Origin: Ancylobacter oerskovii
GTDB taxonomy: Bacteria > Pseudomonadota > Alphaproteobacteria > Rhizobiales > Xanthobacteraceae
Direction: 5' to 3'
Length of the DNA: 64,000 nt
Assembly: GCF_018390555.1 (NCBI RefSeq)
Contig: NZ_JAHBGB010000044.1
Span: 709,424-773,423 of the forward strand
Numbering within the stretch: the stretch's first letter is position 1; each line of letters begins with the position of its first letter. Made by a program: the position numbers and the translations under genes. This document shows positions 25,821 to 33,644 of the stretch, in pieces. Below the pieces are notes generated by a model. It worked only from the letters and a program-made list of their open reading frames with translations. It ran no database searches and was not told the DNA's origin.

Positions 25821-26353
25821 TGTCGGACATCCGCATTTACTACAGCGCCGAGACCGGTGGCTTTTATCGCTCCGACATTCACAAGGTCATGCCCGGCGAC
25901 GTCGCGCTGGTGACGCAGGCCGAGCACGAGGCGCTGATCGCCGGGCAGGCGGATGGGCGGATGGTTCGCGCCGACGGAAACGGGCGGCCCATACTTGTCC
26001 AGCCATTGCCACCCGACATCGACCTTGCGACCTATGCCGCCGCCAAGCGCTGGGCGATCGAGACGGCCGGCATCGTCGTCAACGGCGCCAGCATCGCCAC
26101 CGACCGAGAAAGCCAGGGCCTGATCACCGGCGCCTTCGTCTATGTGCAGGCGAACCCCTCGGCCACGGTGCAGTTCAAGGCGGCGGATGGCTTCGTGACA
26201 CTCGATGCCGCCGCCGTCACCACCATCGCGAATGCGGTCGCGGCTCACGTGCAAGCCTGCTTTGCCGCTGAGCGCGACGTGCTGGCAGGCATCGTGGCCG
26301 GCACCGTGACCGATCCTGCCGACATCGACGCGTGGGCGTGGCCCGGCGCCTGA
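25820..26353 (+). CDS. DUF4376 fibre-associated protein
   Basis: A 177-residue protein. The C-terminal domain, YAAAKRWAIETAGIVVNGAS through ACFAAERDVLAGIVAGT, is DUF4376, common next to tail fibres and in fibre-assembly proteins. The N-terminal part (GGFYRSDIHKVMPGDVALV) resembles the start of tail fibre assembly proteins. Its start overlaps the preceding stop by one base. Confidence 0.75.
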   Translation: MSDIRIYYSAETGGFYRSDIHKVMPGDVALVTQAEHEALIAGQADGRMVRADGNGRPILVQPLPPDIDLATYAAAKRWAIETAGIVVNGASIATDRESQGLITGAFVYVQANPSATVQFKAADGFVTLDAAAVTTIANAVAAHVQACFAAERDVLAGIVAGTVTDPADIDAWAWPGA

Positions 26354-26379
26354 AACGACCTGATGCCCGCCCCGTTCGA

Positions 26380-26400
26380 GCCGCCGCAAGGCGGCTTTTT
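26380..26400 (+). terminator. Small hairpin with T tract
   Basis: GCCGCC pairs with GGCGGC around a GCAA tetraloop and is followed by five T residues. It separates the first fibre pair from the second fibre set and can act as a weak intrinsic terminator or attenuator. Confidence 0.6.
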
Positions 26401-26414
26401 CTATTGGAGCGACC

Positions 26415-26936
26415 ATGATCCCCGCGACTGAATTCGTCCTGAAGATCTATCGCGGCGCCAATGGCCCGCCGTTCGAGATCGTCTTTCCGAATGTCGACCT
26501 GACGGGCTCCTCGGTGACGATCCTGCTGACCCCGCTCGACGGCTCGACGCCGGTCACCCTGTCGACGGAAGACGGCACCCTGACGCTCGCGCTGCCGAAC
26601 GGCGTGAGGTGGGTCTATGACGAGGATCTGGCCTGGCAGCTTCCGGCCGGCAAGCGGACGCTGGTCGACGTATTCCGCTCGATCGGAACCACCACCGAAA
26701 AGCTCGGCGGCGGCACGCTCTACATCGGCGCGGCCGGTGAGTTCGAGCGCCTTGGTCCTGTGATGCTGGAGGTGCCCGGCATCCAGGGCAAGGACGGGCC
26801 GCCCGGCGATCTGACGCCGGAGGCCGAGGCCGTTCTCGCGGAGGCCCAGTCCGAGGTCGACCGCTATTCCCCCCGCCGTCCTGACTTCTCAAAGCGCCGA
26901 AATCTGGTCCTCACGCCCTTCTTTTTCTGGAGCTGA
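26415..26936 (+). CDS. Virion-associated protein with collagen-like turn
   Basis: A 173-residue protein. The first 110 residues are a beta-sandwich-like pattern (KIYRGANGPPFEIVFPNVDL, VTILLTPLDGSTPVTLS). A short collagen-like GIQGKDGPPGDL leads to a helix. The final 25 residues are basic and aromatic (RRNLVLTPFFFWS). Similar proteins lie between fibre and spike genes in rhizobial prophages. No specific function is recognised. Confidence 0.55.
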   Translation: MIPATEFVLKIYRGANGPPFEIVFPNVDLTGSSVTILLTPLDGSTPVTLSTEDGTLTLALPNGVRWVYDEDLAWQLPAGKRTLVDVFRSIGTTTEKLGGGTLYIGAAGEFERLGPVMLEVPGIQGKDGPPGDLTPEAEAVLAEAQSEVDRYSPRRPDFSKRRNLVLTPFFFWS

Positions 26937-26938
26937 CA

Positions 26939-27283
26939 ATGCCCGACTACATCAAGTCCGTTGATTTCGACGGCTATGCGAGGAACCTCGCCACCAAGGA
27001 CCTCGGCGCGGACCTCCACCTCCCGAAGTCGCTTCCGAGCGATCCGACCGGAACCCCCTACACCGCCACCAACCCGATGCCGTCCGCCGCGCGCAACGCC
27101 GTGAAGGACAGCACCGGCGCGCTGATGTACCCGGACGACTGCGCGGTGACGGCAGTGACGCGCGACGCCAGCGGCAACATGCTGACGCAGACGATCAGCG
27201 ACGGCACCACGTCCTGGGTGCAGACGATCACTCGCGACGCGAACGGGAACATGTCCGCTGTCTCCAAGTGGGAGCGCCAGTGA
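26939..27283 (+). CDS. Phage hypothetical with RHS/YD-like tail, 114 aa
   Basis: A 114-residue protein. Its second half repeats AVTAVTRDASGNMLTQTIS and VQTITRDANGNMSAVSKW, a pattern like single YD/RHS units and suited to beta-structured fibre segments. It is coupled to the spike gene by a TGATG overlap and likely forms part of the tail-tip assembly. Confidence 0.55.
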   Translation: MPDYIKSVDFDGYARNLATKDLGADLHLPKSLPSDPTGTPYTATNPMPSAARNAVKDSTGALMYPDDCAVTAVTRDASGNMLTQTISDGTTSWVQTITRDANGNMSAVSKWERQ

Positions 27284-28650
27284 TGCTGAGCGAAGCCGAT
27301 ATCGAGCGCGCTGGCGGCGTCACCAGCCCCAAGCTGGCGACCCGTCTGTTCAATGAGGAACTGGTGCGGACTGGCGGCCTGCCGGCGAACCATGCCAGCT
27401 ATCCGCTGCGCGGCGGCGGCGAGTATTACGGCCAGATCGCCAGCAACTGCCGCATATCCTCGCAGCAGGCCACAGACGGTATCTCCGTCTACTGGAAATC
27501 GCACCACAAGGCGTTGGTGGCCGTCACCGAAATCGCCGTTGTGCTATCCGGCTGGTTCAACAATCGCGCGGTCGACAAGAAGGAAGGCGGCGCGCAGAGC
27601 CCGAAATCTGTTTCGGTCTCCATCGAATATCCGGCGGGCGTCAAGACGCTCCTGACCTTCAGCAAGCGCCGGCAGGGCCGCGTCGACATGGCCAGCGAGG
27701 CCTGTTCCGACTTCCTGGAGATCAACATCCCGGCTGGCGCGGAGTTCTGGATCTGCGCCGCCGAGTATATGTCGGCCGGCTATCTCTGCAAGAACATGGC
27801 GATGAACACCGCCATCGGTGAGGGCAGCACGGCGTCCACCACGCGCGTCGCCGACCGAACCGAGCAGATCGGCTCGGACCCGGCCTCGCGCTCGTCCAAC
27901 ACCTGGCCGCAGCGCATCATCTCGCGCACCACCCACGGCGGCGTCTGTAGTCTCGGCGATTCCATCGTCGATGGCACCGGAGACAGCTTCACCACTCCTC
28001 TGGCGGATACCGCCGCAGCGGGCGACGGCTGGGGATTGATCGGCCGGGCCGTCTCGAATCGGCGCGCCCACATCAACGGCGGCGTCGCTGGTGACGATCT
28101 GGAAACCTGCATTCAGGGCGGAAACACCAACTTCCGCATGTCGCAACTTGCCTACGTCAAGAACGGCATCATGGAATGGGGCGTCAACTCCATCTCCAAC
28201 GGCGCCACGCTGACGGCGATGCGCGTCAACATGCTGACGTTGTGGAACCGAGCGGCAACCTTCAAGCGGCCCGATGGACGGCTGTTCCAAACCACCATCG
28301 GGCCGAACACCACCTCGACGGATAGCTGGGCCACGCTCGCCAACCAAACCGTGAAGGCCGGTGAAGCGGTCCGCGTCGCGGTGAATGACTGGCTGCGCGC
28401 CGGGGCGCCGATCCTGGGCGGGGTTCCCGTCGATGCCGGCACCGTCGGCGCCATCATCGCCGGACAGGCGGGGCACCCGCTGTATCATGTCTTCGACACG
28501 GCCTCCGCTTTCGAAAGCAGCCTCAACTCCGGCAAGTGGAAGGTGGACGGCACGGCGTTCAAGTACACCGGCGACGGCCTGCATCCGAACCAGACCGGCT
28601 ACAATCTCGGTGACACCTCGGGTGCCATCGATCACAGCTATTTCGCCTGA
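27283..28650 (+). CDS. Tail spike with SGNH/GDSL hydrolase domain
   Basis: A 455-residue protein. The SGNH signature blocks are present: GDS at 225-227 (CSLGDSIVDG) with nucleophile Ser227, the glycine block HINGGVAGDD, WGVNSIS in place of the usual GxND, and the catalytic pair Asp431-His434 in DGLHPNQTGY. The first 200 residues are an N-terminal attachment and beta-sandwich region. Proteins like this on phage tails remove acetyl or acyl groups from surface polysaccharide. ATG 27283 is chosen over GTG 27268 for the TGATG coupling. Confidence 0.75.
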   Translation: MLSEADIERAGGVTSPKLATRLFNEELVRTGGLPANHASYPLRGGGEYYGQIASNCRISSQQATDGISVYWKSHHKALVAVTEIAVVLSGWFNNRAVDKKEGGAQSPKSVSVSIEYPAGVKTLLTFSKRRQGRVDMASEACSDFLEINIPAGAEFWICAAEYMSAGYLCKNMAMNTAIGEGSTASTTRVADRTEQIGSDPASRSSNTWPQRIISRTTHGGVCSLGDSIVDGTGDSFTTPLADTAAAGDGWGLIGRAVSNRRAHINGGVAGDDLETCIQGGNTNFRMSQLAYVKNGIMEWGVNSISNGATLTAMRVNMLTLWNRAATFKRPDGRLFQTTIGPNTTSTDSWATLANQTVKAGEAVRVAVNDWLRAGAPILGGVPVDAGTVGAIIAGQAGHPLYHVFDTASAFESSLNSGKWKVDGTAFKYTGDGLHPNQTGYNLGDTSGAIDHSYFA

Positions 28651-28664
28651 TCGGGAAGAAAGAC

Positions 28665-28967
28665 ATGAAGAACGTCCTGCGCAGCTTCAGCCCAGCCCAG
28701 CTTCAGGCCATCGCCGCCGACGAAGACCCGGATTTCGAGCTGGTCTCGAATGAGATCGTCGATACCGGGCTGTCCTTCCTTGAGCGCGTCATGGTGTTCT
28801 CGGCTGATGATGACGACTTCACCTATCAGGTGCAGGCACAGGCCGGGCCGCCTGACGACTGGGAGAAGCCAGCATTCCATGACGTGAGCGAGGATCTGAC
28901 CGGCTACGCCGTCGAGGCGGCGCCGGGTTCTCTCACCGGATGGCAGCGCATTCTCGTTTCCGGTTGA
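28665..28967 (+). CDS. Phage hypothetical, 100 aa
   Basis: An acidic 100-residue protein with a short N-terminal helix (MKNVLRSFSPAQLQAIAADE) and otherwise beta-like pattern. It follows the spike gene at 14 bases, in the same late operon. No family recognised. It could be a spike accessory protein. Confidence 0.5.
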   Translation: MKNVLRSFSPAQLQAIAADEDPDFELVSNEIVDTGLSFLERVMVFSADDDDFTYQVQAQAGPPDDWEKPAFHDVSEDLTGYAVEAAPGSLTGWQRILVSG

Positions 28968-28991
28968 ACGCCTCCCACAGCCGCCCCGTCC

Positions 28992-29013
28992 GCCGCCTCC
29001 GGGCGGCATTTTG
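28992..29013 (+). terminator. Small hairpin with T tract before the lysis genes
   Basis: GCCGCC pairs with GGCGGC around a TCCG loop and is followed by ATTTTG. It has the same arm sequence as the hairpin at 26380. It separates the tail and lysis gene sets. Confidence 0.5.
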
Positions 29014-29030
29014 ATTCTTGGAGTACCGAC

Positions 29031-29696
29031 ATGAACATCGTCGACGCCGACGTGGCGCTCGAGCTCGCCTCGCATGAGGGGCTGGTCCGACAGGCTTACA
29101 AGGACAGTGTCGGAGTCCTGACATGGTCGATCGGCGTCACCAACGCCAGCGGCCACAAGGTCGACCGCTATATCGGCAAGCCGCAGACGCTTGAGCATTG
29201 CCTGGCGGTCTATGTGTGGCTGCTCGAGGCGAAATACGCGCCCGCCGTTCGCTCGGCGTTCAAGGGGCGAAGCCTTACCAAGGCACAGTTCGCGGCAGCG
29301 CTCTCTTTTCACTACAACACCGGAGCCATCGGCCGCGCCGACTGGGTGAAGGAGTGGGTGGCGGGTGACGTTGCCGGCGCTCGCAAGGCCATCATGAACT
29401 GGTGCACGCCGAAGGAGATCACCGCTCGCCGCATGGCCGAGCGGGATCTGTTCTTCGATGGCAAGTGGTCCAATGACGGGCGCGTCACCGAATACATCCG
29501 TGTGACGGCCAAGATGACGCCGGACTGGGGTAGCGGCAAGCGCATCGACGCCCGAGCGGCAATCGCTGCCGCTCTTGGCGACAAGCCCGCCGCCCCGGCC
29601 CCCACGGCAGCGCCAGCCCCTGCCAATGACAACGCTCCTGCGCCCCGCGGCTGGCTTGCCGCGCTGCTGGCCCTATTCAAGAGGATCGCCGCATGA
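29031..29696 (+). CDS. Endolysin, T4-type lysozyme (GH24)
   Basis: A 221-residue muramidase. The catalytic triad Glu16, Asp25 and Thr31 has exactly the spacing of T4 lysozyme (11, 20, 26). QFAAALSFHYNTGAIGRADW is the family core helix region. There is no signal peptide, so release needs a holin. The C-terminal 50 residues are alanine/proline-rich with a hydrophobic tip (WLAALLALFKRIA). It overlaps the next gene by four bases. Confidence 0.88.
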   Translation: MNIVDADVALELASHEGLVRQAYKDSVGVLTWSIGVTNASGHKVDRYIGKPQTLEHCLAVYVWLLEAKYAPAVRSAFKGRSLTKAQFAAALSFHYNTGAIGRADWVKEWVAGDVAGARKAIMNWCTPKEITARRMAERDLFFDGKWSNDGRVTEYIRVTAKMTPDWGSGKRIDARAAIAAALGDKPAAPAPTAAPAPANDNAPAPRGWLAALLALFKRIAA

Positions 29697-29884
29697 ACGG
29701 CCCGTTCCTACGCATTCTCCTGCGCTACATCGCCGGCTATCTGGTGTTCAAGGGCTTCATGCCGCAGGAGTTCGCGGACATGATCGCCAACGATCCCGAT
29801 GTCGCCGCCGCCGCGGGTGTGGTGCTCGCTGCTGTGGTGGAGGGCGCCTACTGGCTCGCTCGCCGCTTCGGATGGCGGACATGA
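29693..29884 (+). CDS. Small membrane protein of the lysis cassette
   Basis: A 63-residue protein with two hydrophobic segments (LRILLRYIAGYLVFKGFM and AAAAGVVLAAVVEGAYWLA). Its size, membrane topology and place between endolysin and the 3TM holin-like gene suggest a holin or antiholin. Coupled by ATGA overlaps on both sides. Confidence 0.6.
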   Translation: MNGPFLRILLRYIAGYLVFKGFMPQEFADMIANDPDVAAAAGVVLAAVVEGAYWLARRFGWRT

Positions 29885-30279
29885 TCGCCACCATCCTCGG
29901 TTGGCTAACCGGCGGCACGCTGACCAAGATCACGTCGGCGCTCACCGACGCCTACACGGCCAAGCTGCGGGCCGCCAATGACGCCGCCAAGCTCGAGGCC
30001 GACCAGACGATCGCCAAGTTGGAAGCGGCGCGGGACATTGCGCTTGCCGAAGCGGGCGACCGCTGGTCCGCCGTACGGCTCGGCCGGCTGCTGATCGTCG
30101 TGCCATACGGGCTGTGGTGGTCGGCGATCTATCTCATCCAGATCATCAACCCGTGGTTCGGACTGAATCTGGTCGTGGTCGACGTGCCCGAGCACATCAA
30201 CGGCATGGCGATGGTCCTCATCCCCGCGATCATCCTTGGCGACGCCGGGGCGCTCCTGGCCAAGGGGGTGCGCCGATGA
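29881..30279 (+). CDS. Holin of the 3TM type
   Basis: A 132-residue protein. An amphipathic N-terminus with a charged helix (ANDAAKLEADQTIAKLEAAR) is followed by two or three hydrophobic spans (LLIVVPYGLWWSAIYLIQII, then MAMVLIPAIILGDAGALLAK). This matches 3TM phage holin-family proteins. ATG 29881 is chosen because it overlaps the previous stop by four bases. It should permeabilise the inner membrane for the endolysin. Confidence 0.65.
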   Translation: MIATILGWLTGGTLTKITSALTDAYTAKLRAANDAAKLEADQTIAKLEAARDIALAEAGDRWSAVRLGRLLIVVPYGLWWSAIYLIQIINPWFGLNLVVVDVPEHINGMAMVLIPAIILGDAGALLAKGVRR

Positions 30280-30575
30280 CCTTTACCGAGCTCGAAAGAC
30301 TGGCTGTCGTGGAAGCAGAAGTTCGACACCTCACCCGACAGCATGAGGAATCCCGCGTCGAGGTGCGGAACGAATTCAGGGAAGTGCGCGACGAAATCAA
30401 GTCCGTGAAGAACGACGTCGCGGAAATCAAGCAGCTTCTGACCCAAGCCAAGGGCGGCTGGCTCGCATTGCGCGGCGGATGGCGCACCGTGGTCTATACG
30501 GGCGGCGCCATCGGCATCGTGGCGACCTACGTTTGGGACTGGTTTGCGCCTCTGCTTCGGGCGCTGCCGCGCTAA
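30276..30575 (+). CDS. Coiled-coil protein with C-terminal membrane anchor
   Basis: A 99-residue protein. Residues 1-55 are a long charged coiled coil (HLTRQHEESRVEVRNEFREV) and one membrane helix lies at about 72-90 (TVVYTGGAIGIVATYVWDWF). The architecture resembles XhlA-type holin accessory proteins. It ends the lysis cassette, coupled by ATGA to the holin. Confidence 0.6.
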   Translation: MTFTELERLAVVEAEVRHLTRQHEESRVEVRNEFREVRDEIKSVKNDVAEIKQLLTQAKGGWLALRGGWRTVVYTGGAIGIVATYVWDWFAPLLRALPR

Positions 30576-30643
30576 CGACGAGGCATACGAAATAATCGGG
30601 TCGGTAGCGGAACTGCGGACCGCCTTCGCCAGGCGAGCCGATT

Positions 30644-31408
30644 TTAAGGGGCGACCACCCTCGGCACGTTCCCAAAAGAAATACTGTCTACGAAATGGAA
30701 CTGTTCAGAACTTATCCCGGGCATTCGAAATAAAATTCCGGCTGGAATTATTCTCTCTCCGATTGAACCGTCTGCCTTTGTATAAAAAAATCCAAAACAT
30801 GAAACAAAGAACGGGCCGTTAACGTGATCATCGTTCCTCTGAAACAACACATCCATCGCTCGGAACCTAATATCGTTCAATATCAGAAATTCACCCGGCT
30901 TTACGGTTTGTGCACCCAAGAATTGATCGTTTTTTGTGCTAGTGAAGACTTTATCTAAAGATATTGCGGCCGAAAAACCACCAATATGTCGGTCATTGCA
31001 GGTCGTTAAGGTGGCTGATTTCCTAGATAAGGCGTCCAAAAAAGATACGTCTCTCATATCAAATTTCAATTTACTAATCTGAACTTTAATAAAATCTGCA
31101 TCTATTTTATTCGCTTCGGTTCTATAATACAATATATTGCGTAGCAATATGGGCCGATTTCCTTCATTCAAAAATGCAAATGTATATCCAGGTTTGCCGT
31201 AATCGGATTTGCTGGAAGTATAAGAGACTGAAAGAACAGATTTTGTATGAAAATTTTGTATCCAAAATCCAACTATCGACAAGATCAAGGCGCATGTTGA
31301 GAAAAATATGGTCACATAATCTTTCAATTTCAGGCGATTGTCCGAGGTGTCGCCGGCATCGCCGGGCTGTGCGGCTTCGGTCGCTGGCGCCGAAACTGGT
31401 TGATCCAA
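30644..31408 (-). CDS. AT-rich membrane-anchored protein, probable lysogenic cargo
   Basis: A 254-residue protein with one N-terminal membrane helix (YVTIFFSTCALILSIVGFWI, about 31-50) and a mixed alpha/beta domain after it containing RPILLRNILYYR and TVKPGEFLILNDIRF. I do not recognise the family. The base composition is far lower in GC than the flanking phage genes. It points against the late operon and sits just after the lysis genes, the classical moron position. Roles such as superinfection exclusion or host surface change are possible but not shown. Confidence 0.6.
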   Translation of the reverse strand: MDQPVSAPATEAAQPGDAGDTSDNRLKLKDYVTIFFSTCALILSIVGFWIQNFHTKSVLSVSYTSSKSDYGKPGYTFAFLNEGNRPILLRNILYYRTEANKIDADFIKVQISKLKFDMRDVSFLDALSRKSATLTTCNDRHIGGFSAAISLDKVFTSTKNDQFLGAQTVKPGEFLILNDIRFRAMDVLFQRNDDHVNGPFFVSCFGFFYTKADGSIGERIIPAGILFRMPGISSEQFHFVDSISFGNVPRVVAP

Positions 31409-31418
31409 GCCACATCTC

Positions 31419-31655
31419 CTAAACTGAGTATCCGTTATCCAAATGATAGAGAATATTATTCGCGTTCGTCACTGAGAATCTTAATGCAACGGTCATGCGG
31501 TGTCGGGTGGCCGGTGATTCTTGCAGAAGAAATACATCCGGATAAATTGAGGCAATATCCACGGCGGTCATGGCGTCAGGCTTTGGCTCAAGTGTCGGGA
31601 GTGCAAGGCGCTTGGCCCAAGCGGCCCCTATCCGATCAAGGACAGCGACGATCAC
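31419..31655 (-). CDS. Hypothetical protein, 78 aa, uncertain
   Basis: A GTG at 31655 opens a frame with convincing content (RIGAAWAKRLALPTLEP, AVDIASIYPDVFLLQES). The frame stays protein-like about 22 codons further upstream (to about 31721) without a start codon, so it may be a 5'-truncated gene. The opposite strand also has a protein-like frame with a CRECKA motif, so strand is not settled. It lies 10 bases beyond the membrane protein's start on the same strand. 31656-31813 holds nothing else I can support. Confidence 0.3.
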   Translation of the reverse strand: MIVAVLDRIGAAWAKRLALPTLEPKPDAMTAVDIASIYPDVFLLQESPATRHRMTVALRFSVTNANNILYHLDNGYSV

Positions 31656-31813
31656 CGCAGATGGGTCGATACCGACATCAAGGTGCTGCCGAAGCTGAGA
31701 CAGCCAGAGGAGGAGTGACTACCCCTCCTTCTCCCCCGAGAGCGTCGCGGCAGGCGTGGTGCCCGAGCCCGTGCAAGGGGGCTGCCGGGGCGGCTTGGGT
31801 TGTAGGCGTCCCC

Positions 31814-32080
31814 TCAGCAGCGCACGGGGCCCGCGGCCACATTGTTGGCCTCCGCCCACCATTGGAAAGCGTGTCCTGCCTCGATCAACTCCTCAGGATC
31901 CGCCGCACTCTCAAGCTGGTGGATCATCTCGTCGTAGTCGCCCCGAGGGTAGGGGTGAGCCGTCGCAAAGGCCAATGCCTCGTCAAGCGTGTCGATGTCA
32001 AAAACCACCGACCCGTCACGAACACGAACCATCGGGATGGTGGCGGCTTGCGCGGTGTGAAGCTGGTCCATGATTGGCAT
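31814..32080 (-). CDS. DUF982 protein
   Basis: An 88-residue protein with the DUF982 pattern: VRVRDGSVVFDIDTLDEALA, the ...HPYPRGDYDEMIHQLESAA stretch, then AGHAFQWWAEANNVA. DUF982 is nearly confined to Rhizobiales, often many copies per genome and on plasmids or islands, function unknown. ATG 32080 is decided by a GGAGGG seven bases upstream. Its presence supports the host order. Confidence 0.78.
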   Translation of the reverse strand: MPIMDQLHTAQAATIPMVRVRDGSVVFDIDTLDEALAFATAHPYPRGDYDEMIHQLESAADPEELIEAGHAFQWWAEANNVAAGPVRC

Positions 32081-32201
32081 GGCTAATCCCTCCATTGGAC
32101 GGGATAACAACGCACAGGCTCGCCGGCCTGTTCCGGCCCCTACCCTGATCGGGATTGTTCTCTTTTTGTTCTCATGGTGAAATAGAGAACAGGAGGCGGA
32201 C

Positions 32202-32405
32202 ATGACCGAACAAGAGCACCCAAAGCCCATCACCGAGGCCGACGTCGACGAGGCCATCGCGACCTGCGACGGCGATGCGCGCGCGGCCATCAAGGCCCTA
32301 TTAGTCGCCGGAGAGCTACTGGGCATGGCTCTCGAGGAAGCCCGTAAGGAAGCGTCCTGGGGGTATGTGCGCGGTCGGCCATCTCTACATCGGCAGGCGC
32401 AGTGA
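32202..32405 (+). CDS. Small Rhizobiales conserved hypothetical, 67 aa
   Basis: A 67-residue acidic helical protein (PITEADVDEAIATCDGDARA, then IKALLVAGELLGMALEEARK and SWGYVRGRP). I recall near-identical small proteins with the CDGDARAAI motif encoded across Rhizobiales, often near DUF982 genes. An AACAGGAGGC ribosome binding site precedes ATG 32202. Divergent from the DUF982 gene, with the shared promoter region at about 32081-32201. Confidence 0.6.
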   Translation: MTEQEHPKPITEADVDEAIATCDGDARAAIKALLVAGELLGMALEEARKEASWGYVRGRPSLHRQAQ

Positions 32406-32411
32406 TGGTAA

Positions 32412-32609
32412 AGCGCACGCAGCGAGGGCTGCATCCAGTCCAAGCTGAGCGATGCGGAAAGAGGTGCGGAGTTCCGCCGCTCGGTCTGCCAATGGGCGGC
32501 GCAAGTGCCGATCGGCACGACGGCCCTATCTCGGCTGCGACGTGCTGAACCACGCACTGCTGTTAATGGATATGCAGCTGACAGCTGCGATCGATGCGGT
32601 GCCGTATGA
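32412..32609 (+). pseudogene. Possible start-less gene remnant
   Basis: The gap 32406-32710 contains a frame that is protein-like from about 32433 (KLSDAERGAEFRRSVCQWAA, then QVPIGTTALSRLRRAEPRTA) to a stop at 32609, but has no start codon after the stop at 32409. It looks like a gene missing its 5' end. Nothing else is evident in this 305-base gap. Confidence 0.25.
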
Positions 32610-32710
32610 GCGTCCGCCAAGGAGCGGTGGGTTGGAATCGTGATCAGAACAGCGCGGGTTCTGGGGTGTTACGCGGCTGTGACAGGACTAATAAACGGGA
32701 ATAAATCGTT

Positions 32711-32971
32711 TTAGGATGGACTACCCGTCGGAGGCCAATCCTTCGGCCAAGTTGCGATTGACGCTAACTCTGTTGCCGGAATTCCTAGCTCTTTCTGCAG
32801 AGCTTCCAGGGCGAGAGCCTGCCATTCCTTGGGATTTGACGGACGAGTGGGTAGCGAAAGCTCCAGCTCGGTCATATTTTGACCTCGCAGGATGCTGACG
32901 CCAACTGACGCCGTGTTGTCTACCCTGTTCGCCGCGAAGCGCCCGATGTGCACCTTCGTGATGTCGCCCAC
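32711..32971 (-). CDS. Hypothetical protein behind conserved leader A
   Basis: An 86-residue protein, beta-rich at first (VHIGRFAANRVDNTASVGVS) and helical at the end (EWQALALEALQKELGIPATE). GTG 32971 is chosen because GGAGGG stands eight bases upstream. A TTG at 33016 would extend it through the leader. The leader upstream is shared with the gene at 37331-37711 although the two proteins do not resemble each other. Function unknown. Confidence 0.5.
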   Translation of the reverse strand: MGDITKVHIGRFAANRVDNTASVGVSILRGQNMTELELSLPTRPSNPKEWQALALEALQKELGIPATELASIATWPKDWPPTGSPS

Positions 32972-33040
32972 GCTAGGCCCTCCAACCTCAACGGTAGCAT
33001 CCTTCCACGACTGCAACCGGCGTCAAGGGGCGGCTTGCAG
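32972..33040 (-). repeat. Conserved leader sequence, copy A
   Basis: On the minus strand this leader contains GCCGCCCC, then GCCGGTTGCAGTCGTGG, AGGATGCTACC and the ribosome binding region TGAGGTTGGAGGG. Copy B at 37712-37790 repeats the same order with about 80 percent identity over 50 bases. The similarity ends at the start codon. Confidence 0.55.
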
Positions 33041-33212
33041 AAGCGCCCCGAGCTCGACGGCGTTGAGTTCGTCATCGAGACGGTCACGCACACGGTTTTC
33101 AAGGGCGCTACATCGTCGATGTCGAGGCGAGGTTGAGGCCGTAGGGGTGGCGGCTTTTGGCACGATAGGTCGGCACGCCCTTCATTCTTGCGGTGTTCAA
33201 TTTCGATCGAGC

Positions 33213-33488
33213 TCAAGTTTCAGTGGATTTCGATCGACGGAAATAATTACAGAGCATTTCAACGTGTTCAGGCTCGAACTCATGTTCTGAGTCCGCGTGC
33301 ACAACAATCTGGAAATCACGGCCAGAATTATTCTTACAAATCGCCTTAAGCGCTTTTTGCAGAGAGTTGTACTCCTGACGTCTGACAGTGCGCGCTTGAC
33401 CGTTCCGCGGCGGCCACTTCCACGCCGTCGTCGCACAACCGTTCAAATCGTGCAGCACCTGTCTCGGATCGATTGCTTTCATAATCAT
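33213..33488 (-). CDS. Hypothetical protein, 91 aa
   Basis: A 91-residue protein (MIMKAIDPRQVLHDLNGCAT, RRQEYNSLQKALKAICKNNS, then FQIVVHADSEHEFEPEHVEM). GGAGAGCAGG precedes ATG 33488. Composition is lower in GC than the virion genes. The second half looks like an alpha/beta fold. Not recognised. The gap 33041-33212 before it holds no supported gene. Confidence 0.45.
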   Translation of the reverse strand: MIMKAIDPRQVLHDLNGCATTAWKWPPRNGQARTVRRQEYNSLQKALKAICKNNSGRDFQIVVHADSEHEFEPEHVEMLCNYFRRSKSTET

Positions 33489-33644
33489 GCGCCTGCTCTC
33501 CGGCTGGGTCGAGCGAAAGCGCGCGGATGACGATCCGTCTTCTTTCAGCCGCCAACGTGCTTATGCTTATGCTGGCGATATCCAATTTTATCCCCATTCT
33601 GCGACAATAGCTAATTCTAAGAAATACGAAGAAATTTCGCGAGG

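Noticed and set aside
31400-32086. 228-codon plus-strand frame
   Set aside because: It covers the DUF982 gene in antisense and has low-complexity basic composition.
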